DNA from: Wocania ichthyoenteri Th78
Lineage (GTDB): Bacteria > Bacteroidota > Bacteroidia > Flavobacteriales > Flavobacteriaceae
DNA: 64,000 nucleotides
NCBI RefSeq assembly: GCF_000789235.1
Contig: NZ_KN525716.1
Location: 814,944 to 878,943 of the forward strand
Direction of reading: 5' to 3'
Position 1 is the first letter of the stretch, and every line of letters starts with the position of its first letter. Position numbers and translations under genes: made by a program. Shown here piece after piece: positions 59,460 through 64,000 of the stretch. Below the pieces are notes generated by a model. The model saw nothing but the letters and a program-made list of their open reading frames with translations. It was not told where the DNA came from and searched no databases.

Positions 59460-62171
59460 ATGAAAAAAATTGCCATATTCGTATTTGCCTGCTTTGCCAG
59501 CATAAATAGTTTTGCCCAAAGCGAAGCTGCCAATTGGTATTTTGGCTATGGTGGTGGTATCAAATTCAATCAAAATAACAATACGATTTCTTCTGTAAAT
59601 GATGGTCAATTATTTACTAACGAGGGTTGTGCATCAATATCAGACAGTTCTGGAAATCTATTGTTTTACACAGATGGGACAAGAGTTTGGAATAAAAACC
59701 ATGCTACCATGATGAATGGTTTGGGTTTGTTTGGCGATTCGTCTAGTACACAATCTGCTATTATTGTTCCTAAACCAGATGATGAAAATATTTATTACAT
59801 TTTTACTGTAGATAATAACCTTGACGGTAATAATTACGGTTTAAACTATTCTGAGGTTGATATATCCCAAGATGGAGGTTTGGGAGCTGTTACAACCAAA
59901 AACACAAATTTACTCCAACGCTGTTCAGAAAAAATTACGGCAGTTTTAAAAGATTGTATAACAAAATCTATTTGGGTACTAACCTTTGCTCCAGAAAATG
60001 GAAGCATAGGTAACTATAATACATTTTATGCTTTTGAAGTTAATGGTTTAGGCGTCAATAATACACCAGTAGCCTCTCCATTTATTCTTAATATTAGTGA
60101 TGCAAGGGGCTATTTAAAATTATCACCAGACGGCACAAAAGTTGCAAATGCTAATGTAAGCGATGGGTTGTATATATATGATTTTGATGTGTCTACAGGA
60201 ATTGTAAGCAATCAAAACGAATTATATATTAGCGGAGAAAATGCTTTCACTTACGGCGTAGAATTTTCTCCAGATAGCCAATTACTTTATGCGCATACAT
60301 CAAATGATTTTTTTGATAGAGAAAACCCAAGTAATAATAATGATCCGTCCTATCACTCTTCATCATTACTCCAATATAATCTTTTAGCAGCAGATATTCA
60401 ATCCTCCGTAGTTATTATAGACGACAGGCAATTATACAGAGGTGGTTTGCAACTCGGACCTAATGGAAAAATATATAGAGCATTAAGTGCCACTTATAAT
60501 GAAGGGTTGCCATATTTAGGAGTTATTAATAATCCTAATAGCTTAGGTACGTCTTGTAACTATCAACATAATGCTATTAATGTTTCACCAAATAATTCCT
60601 CCCAAGGACTACCCCCTTTTATTGCTTCTTTTTTTAACGAACAAATTGATATTATTAAAAATGGAAAAAGCAGTACTAACCTCTCACTTTGTGTTAATGA
60701 TAAATATACGCTAGCTGCTGAATATATAACTGGAGCTACATACACTTGGACGCGTGATGGAGATTCGCTGCCTGAAAGTGAATTTGATTTAGAAATTGAT
60801 TCTACAGGTCATTACGAAGTTTATATTGACCCAAATAATGGAGATTGTGCCATTCAAGGAGAAGCCTATGTAATTTTTAACGAAAACCCCGAAGCCTTTA
60901 ATGCAAACCTATTACAATGTGATGAAGATGTTACTGTTGATGGACTCACACTGTTTAATCTCAATCAAGCAAACACAATTTTAACTAATAACGGTATTAA
61001 TCTTTCAACAAAATTCTATACAGATTCAGCTAGAACCAATGAGGTTGATGGAAATTCTTTTACCAACACATCTAATCCGCAAACTATTTATGTAGATGTT
61101 ATTAATGACAGTACAGGATGCTCTTCACCTTCAGAGTTAACTCTTAATGTTAGTGTTACAGACTCTGAAGATACCGAACTAGTTGAATGTGATAATGATG
61201 GAACCGAAGATGGATTTTTCAACTTTAATTTAAGCGATGCCGATAGTGACATAGTTGCAGGACTTCCCTCAGGGTTATCAATCTCTTATTTCGAAACTTA
61301 TGATGATGCTTTACTTGAAACAAATAATTTAGGAAGCACATTTACAAACACAAACCCATACTCTCAAACTATTTATGCCCGTGTTGAAAACGCTAATAAT
61401 TGTTATGGTATAAGTGAAGTTGTTTTAACCGTAAACGAATTACCAGATATTGAAACTGAAGCTTTAGCATACTACTGCCTTAATGATTATCCGAAGAGAA
61501 CCACTTCTTTAAATGCAGCAGTTATAAATGATAATCCTTCCAATTATACCTATAACTGGTCCACTGGAGAAAACACCTATCAAATAGATATTAATGAAGC
61601 GGGAACTTACACCGTAACGGTTACCAATACAAATGGTTGCACAAAACAACGAACCGTTACCATAGAACCTTCAAACATAGCAACTTTTGAAACTATTGAA
61701 ATCGTTGATGCTACTCAAAACAATACCATTACCGTTTTAGTTTCTGGTGAAGGTGTTTATGAATACCGATTACTTGATGAAAACAATATAGTATACGTAC
61801 CTTATCAGGAAAGTAATACGTTCGAAAATGTGTATCCAGGTATTTATACTATAACTGTTAGAGATATTAAAAATAGCTGTGGCACAGTGCAAAATCCAAT
61901 TTCAGTTATTGGTTTTCCCAAATTTTTTACGCCCAATAACGATGGCGTACACGATACTTGGCAAGTAATTGGTATCTCTAATATGTTTCAGCCCAATACC
62001 AATATCCTTATTTATAACAGGTTTGGTAAATTAATTAAACAATTAAATCCATTGGGTAGTGGTTGGGACGGGCTATTTAATGGTCAAAAACTGCCAGCCG
62101 ACGATTATTGGTTTGCTGTAACTCTGCAAGATGGAAGAATTTTAAAAAATCATTTCACTCTAAAATATTAA
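59460..62171 (+). CDS. Large secreted protein with type B T9SS (CHU_C) tail
   Basis: 903 residues with signal peptide (to NSFAQ). Residues about 22-390 form a beta-propeller-like domain (EAANWYFGYGGGIKFNQN...NLLFYTDGTRVWNKNH...LSPDGTKVANAN). About 400-810 hold Ig/HYR-like repeats with LxCDExxTVDGLTLFNLNQAN and VECDNDGTEDGFFNFNLSDAD. The C-terminal 85 residues (FPKFFTPNNDGVHDTWQVIG...YNRFGKLIKQ...GWDGLFNGQKLPADDYWF) are the gliding-motility-associated type B sorting domain. It is likely a surface adhesin or gliding-related protein. A 486-bp stretch is nearly identical to the next gene. Confidence 0.88.
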   Translation: MKKIAIFVFACFASINSFAQSEAANWYFGYGGGIKFNQNNNTISSVNDGQLFTNEGCASISDSSGNLLFYTDGTRVWNKNHATMMNGLGLFGDSSSTQSAIIVPKPDDENIYYIFTVDNNLDGNNYGLNYSEVDISQDGGLGAVTTKNTNLLQRCSEKITAVLKDCITKSIWVLTFAPENGSIGNYNTFYAFEVNGLGVNNTPVASPFILNISDARGYLKLSPDGTKVANANVSDGLYIYDFDVSTGIVSNQNELYISGENAFTYGVEFSPDSQLLYAHTSNDFFDRENPSNNNDPSYHSSSLLQYNLLAADIQSSVVIIDDRQLYRGGLQLGPNGKIYRALSATYNEGLPYLGVINNPNSLGTSCNYQHNAINVSPNNSSQGLPPFIASFFNEQIDIIKNGKSSTNLSLCVNDKYTLAAEYITGATYTWTRDGDSLPESEFDLEIDSTGHYEVYIDPNNGDCAIQGEAYVIFNENPEAFNANLLQCDEDVTVDGLTLFNLNQANTILTNNGINLSTKFYTDSARTNEVDGNSFTNTSNPQTIYVDVINDSTGCSSPSELTLNVSVTDSEDTELVECDNDGTEDGFFNFNLSDADSDIVAGLPSGLSISYFETYDDALLETNNLGSTFTNTNPYSQTIYARVENANNCYGISEVVLTVNELPDIETEALAYYCLNDYPKRTTSLNAAVINDNPSNYTYNWSTGENTYQIDINEAGTYTVTVTNTNGCTKQRTVTIEPSNIATFETIEIVDATQNNTITVLVSGEGVYEYRLLDENNIVYVPYQESNTFENVYPGIYTITVRDIKNSCGTVQNPISVIGFPKFFTPNNDGVHDTWQVIGISNMFQPNTNILIYNRFGKLIKQLNPLGSGWDGLFNGQKLPADDYWFAVTLQDGRILKNHFTLKY
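61061..61546 (+). repeat. 486-bp direct repeat, copy 1 (inside the first T9SS gene)
   Basis: It matches 63515-64000 without any insertion or deletion at a constant offset of 2454 bp. Almost all bases are identical except a short patch around 61202-61250 and one base near the end. The sequence to the left (before 61061) is much more diverged between the genes. The true right end lies beyond the window in copy 2. Confidence 0.95.
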
Positions 62172-62174
62172 TCT

Positions 62175-64000
62175 TTGAAATTAGCCTTAAAAATATCTGT
62201 CTTAATTATTTTTTTATTGTGTTACAATAATACGCTAGGTCAACAACCAACGGATTGCATTGATGCCGTAATTGCTTGTGGAAATTCAAACGTTAACTTA
62301 AATGTAAGTGGTGTTGGCACTCAAGAATTAAGCGGATCAAACACATGCTCAAGTCAAGAAAACAATAGTGTTTGGTTAAAAGTTACTTTAGTAACTAGTG
62401 GCACATTAGGTTTTACATTAACCCCAAATAGCACCGCTATTACAGAAGATTATGATTTTTTTGTGTTCGGACCAAATGCAACCTGTGGCAATATTGGACA
62501 AGCCATTCGGTGTTCTACTACTAATCCTTCAGCCGCCAATCAAGGAAACAACTTAACTGGAATGAATGATTCTGCAAGTGATACTGCCGAAGGCCCAGGT
62601 GCAGATGGCGATAGTTTTGTAAAGTGGTTAGATGTGCTAGCAGGAGAAACTTATTATATAGTCATAGATAGACCAATTGGCAATAGCCCTTTTAGCTTAC
62701 AATGGACAGGAACTGCACAGTTTTCTGATCCTCCTTCAGATGAGTCAGGAACAAATGGTATGCCATTAAATTTAGAAAGTTGCGATGTAGTTACTCCTTT
62801 TGATAATGGCTTTACAACTTTTAACCTAACAGACAATACAAGTTTAATTGCAGGAACACAAAGCGATGTTACCATAACTTATCACGAAAATATAAGTGAT
62901 GCTAATATTGGAATAAACGAACTAAGCAGTCCATATACAAACATTAATAACCCTCAAACCATTCATGCTAGAATTACAAATAATACCACAGGGTGTTTTG
63001 AGTTGACCAACTTTCAATTGAATGTTAATCTAGGTCCAAATTTTTCGCAACCAATAGATTACGAACTATGTGACGATTCAGCAGATAGAAACAATACTAA
63101 CGGACGAGTTATTTTTGATTTATCATCTAAAAATCCTGAAATTTTAAATGGTCAAAACCCTTCTGATATTAATATTACGTATCATACTTCGCAATTAAAT
63201 GCCGAAACGCGAGCAAACCCTTTACCAAATGCTTATTATAATTCAACACCATTCAACGAACAACTTTTTGTTAGAGTTGAAGATGCCTTAAACCCTGATT
63301 GTAAAAGTGTAACTCCATTAAATTTAGTCGTACATCTAAACCCCGAAGCCTTTAACGACACCCTGTTACAATGCGACGAAGACGGTGCTATAGATGAACG
63401 CACTATTTTCAATCTCAATCAAGCTAATACTGTTTTAACTAATGGTGTCGCTGGATTATCAACAAAATTTTATACAGACTCTGCCAGAACTATTGAAGCC
63501 GACGGTAATGCATTTACCAACACATCTAATCCGCAAACTATTTATGTAGATGTTATTAATGACAGTACAGGATGCTCTTCACCTTCAGAGTTAACTCTTA
63601 ATGTTAGTGTTACAGACTCTGAAGATACCGAACTAGTTGAATGTGATAATGATGGCACCGAAGATGGCTATTTTAATTTTATTTTAACTAATGCAGATAG
63701 TGACATAGTTGCAGGACTTCCCTCAGGGTTATCAATCTCTTATTTCGAAACTTATGATGATGCTTTACTTGAAACAAATAATTTAGGAAGCACATTTACA
63801 AACACAAACCCATACTCTCAAACTATTTATGCCCGTGTTGAAAACGCTAATAATTGTTATGGTATAAGTGAAGTTGTTTTAACCGTAAACGAATTACCAG
63901 ATATTGAAACTGAAGCTTTAGCATACTACTGCCTTAATGATTATCCGAAGAGAACCACTTCTTTAAATGCAGCAGTTATAAATGATAATCCTTCTAATTA
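62175..64000 (+). CDS. Second large secreted repeat protein, start present, cut by window end
   Basis: An open frame of 608 codons without a stop to the window end, starting at TTG 3 nt after the previous stop: signal peptide LALKISVLIIFLLCYNNTLGQ. The first 190 residues (PTDCIDAVIACGNSNVNLNVSGVGTQEL...NNSVWLKVTLVTSGTLGFTLTP...FVFGPN) resemble the CHU large-protein or cell-surface beta-sandwich domains found in gliding-type proteins. Repeats follow with CDxDxxxxxGxxxFxL motifs. From residue about 447 it is nearly identical to the upstream gene. It probably also ends in a type B sorting domain, outside the window. TTG start inferred from position and signal peptide. Confidence 0.88.
   Translation, partial: MKLALKISVLIIFLLCYNNTLGQQPTDCIDAVIACGNSNVNLNVSGVGTQELSGSNTCSSQENNSVWLKVTLVTSGTLGFTLTPNSTAITEDYDFFVFGPNATCGNIGQAIRCSTTNPSAANQGNNLTGMNDSASDTAEGPGADGDSFVKWLDVLAGETYYIVIDRPIGNSPFSLQWTGTAQFSDPPSDESGTNGMPLNLESCDVVTPFDNGFTTFNLTDNTSLIAGTQSDVTITYHENISDANIGINELSSPYTNINNPQTIHARITNNTTGCFELTNFQLNVNLGPNFSQPIDYELCDDSADRNNTNGRVIFDLSSKNPEILNGQNPSDINITYHTSQLNAETRANPLPNAYYNSTPFNEQLFVRVEDALNPDCKSVTPLNLVVHLNPEAFNDTLLQCDEDGAIDERTIFNLNQANTVLTNGVAGLSTKFYTDSARTIEADGNAFTNTSNPQTIYVDVINDSTGCSSPSELTLNVSVTDSEDTELVECDNDGTEDGYFNFILTNADSDIVAGLPSGLSISYFETYDDALLETNNLGSTFTNTNPYSQTIYARVENANNCYGISEVVLTVNELPDIETEALAYYCLNDYPKRTTSLNAAVINDNPSN
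63515..64000 (+). repeat. 486-bp direct repeat, copy 2 (continues past window)
   Basis: The partner of 61061-61546, in the same reading frame of the second T9SS-type gene. It is truncated by the window end, so the repeat may be longer. Confidence 0.95.

Noticed and set aside
1..64000. CRISPR arrays, rRNA genes, prophage or conjugative modules
   Set aside because: No regularly spaced repeats, rRNA sequence, or phage or transfer genes were seen anywhere in the window.

Overview
The window is low-GC DNA from a member of the Flavobacteriaceae (Bacteroidota), most likely marine. The evidence is SusC/SusD outer-membrane pairs, type IX secretion (T9SS) sorting tails, a hybrid two-component regulator, TAnnTTTG-type promoter boxes, a flavobacterial carotenoid cluster, and conserved neighbours such as DUF5606-def-ruvX. 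No species name can be given from the sequence alone.

Positions 1-32727 form one large polysaccharide-utilization locus (PUL) for a uronic-acid polymer. The best guess is a sulfated glycosaminoglycan of the chondroitin/dermatan type. Reading leftwards on the minus strand from 25.6 kb there are: a regulatory operon (GH88 unsaturated glucuronyl hydrolase, DUF2264 protein, LacI regulator, giant hybrid sensor); the uptake operon (SusC, SusD, DUF5017 surface lipoprotein); a small secreted T9SS protein; and a degradation operon (second GH88, S1 sulfatase, PhoD-like metallophosphoesterase, PL8 chondroitinase ABC-like lyase, DUF4955 beta-helix protein, and a second sulfatase cut by the window edge). 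Rightwards from the same divergent promoter run kduI, kduD and a DUF4861 lipoprotein. Two further secreted beta-helix proteins follow on the minus strand (28.6-32.7 kb). Proposed flow: PL8 and possibly the beta-helix proteins cut the polymer outside the cell, SusCD imports oligosaccharides, sulfatases and GH88 release unsaturated uronate, and KduI/KduD turn it into 2-keto-3-deoxygluconate (KDG). KDG kinase, KDPG aldolase and an inner-membrane sugar transporter are not in the window.

Regulation is unusually legible. A 38-bp near-perfect palindrome sits between the divergent operons, and its core carries the TTG -33 element of each promoter on opposite strands. LacI and the hybrid sensor are translationally coupled. 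A 12-bp word occurs at identical spacing upstream of susC and of the degradation operon.

33.1-40.5 kb: tRNA-Leu(GAG); a MerR regulator with a cobalamin-binding-type domain followed by crtI-crtB-crtZ-crtY (zeaxanthin-type carotenoids); a TlpA-like thioredoxin; a duplicated-repeat lipoprotein; and a Crp/Fnr regulator with a candidate operator just downstream.

40.5-45.1 kb: an intact IS3-family element inserted between the DUF5606 gene and its apparent terminator, then def, ruvX, a small secreted protein and dapD.

45.2-51.9 kb: a cell-surface glycan island (GT9, a galactofuranosyltransferase-like protein, UDP-galactopyranose mutase, GT2, Kdo/WaaP-type kinase, GT4, anchored methyltransferase-like protein).

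51.9-64 kb: housekeeping and mixed genes (tsaC, a GxxExxY gene inside inverted repeats, cca, GNAT, heme A synthase, an ABC exporter), ending with two tandem secreted proteins that share a nearly identical 486-bp segment. The second of these runs off the window.
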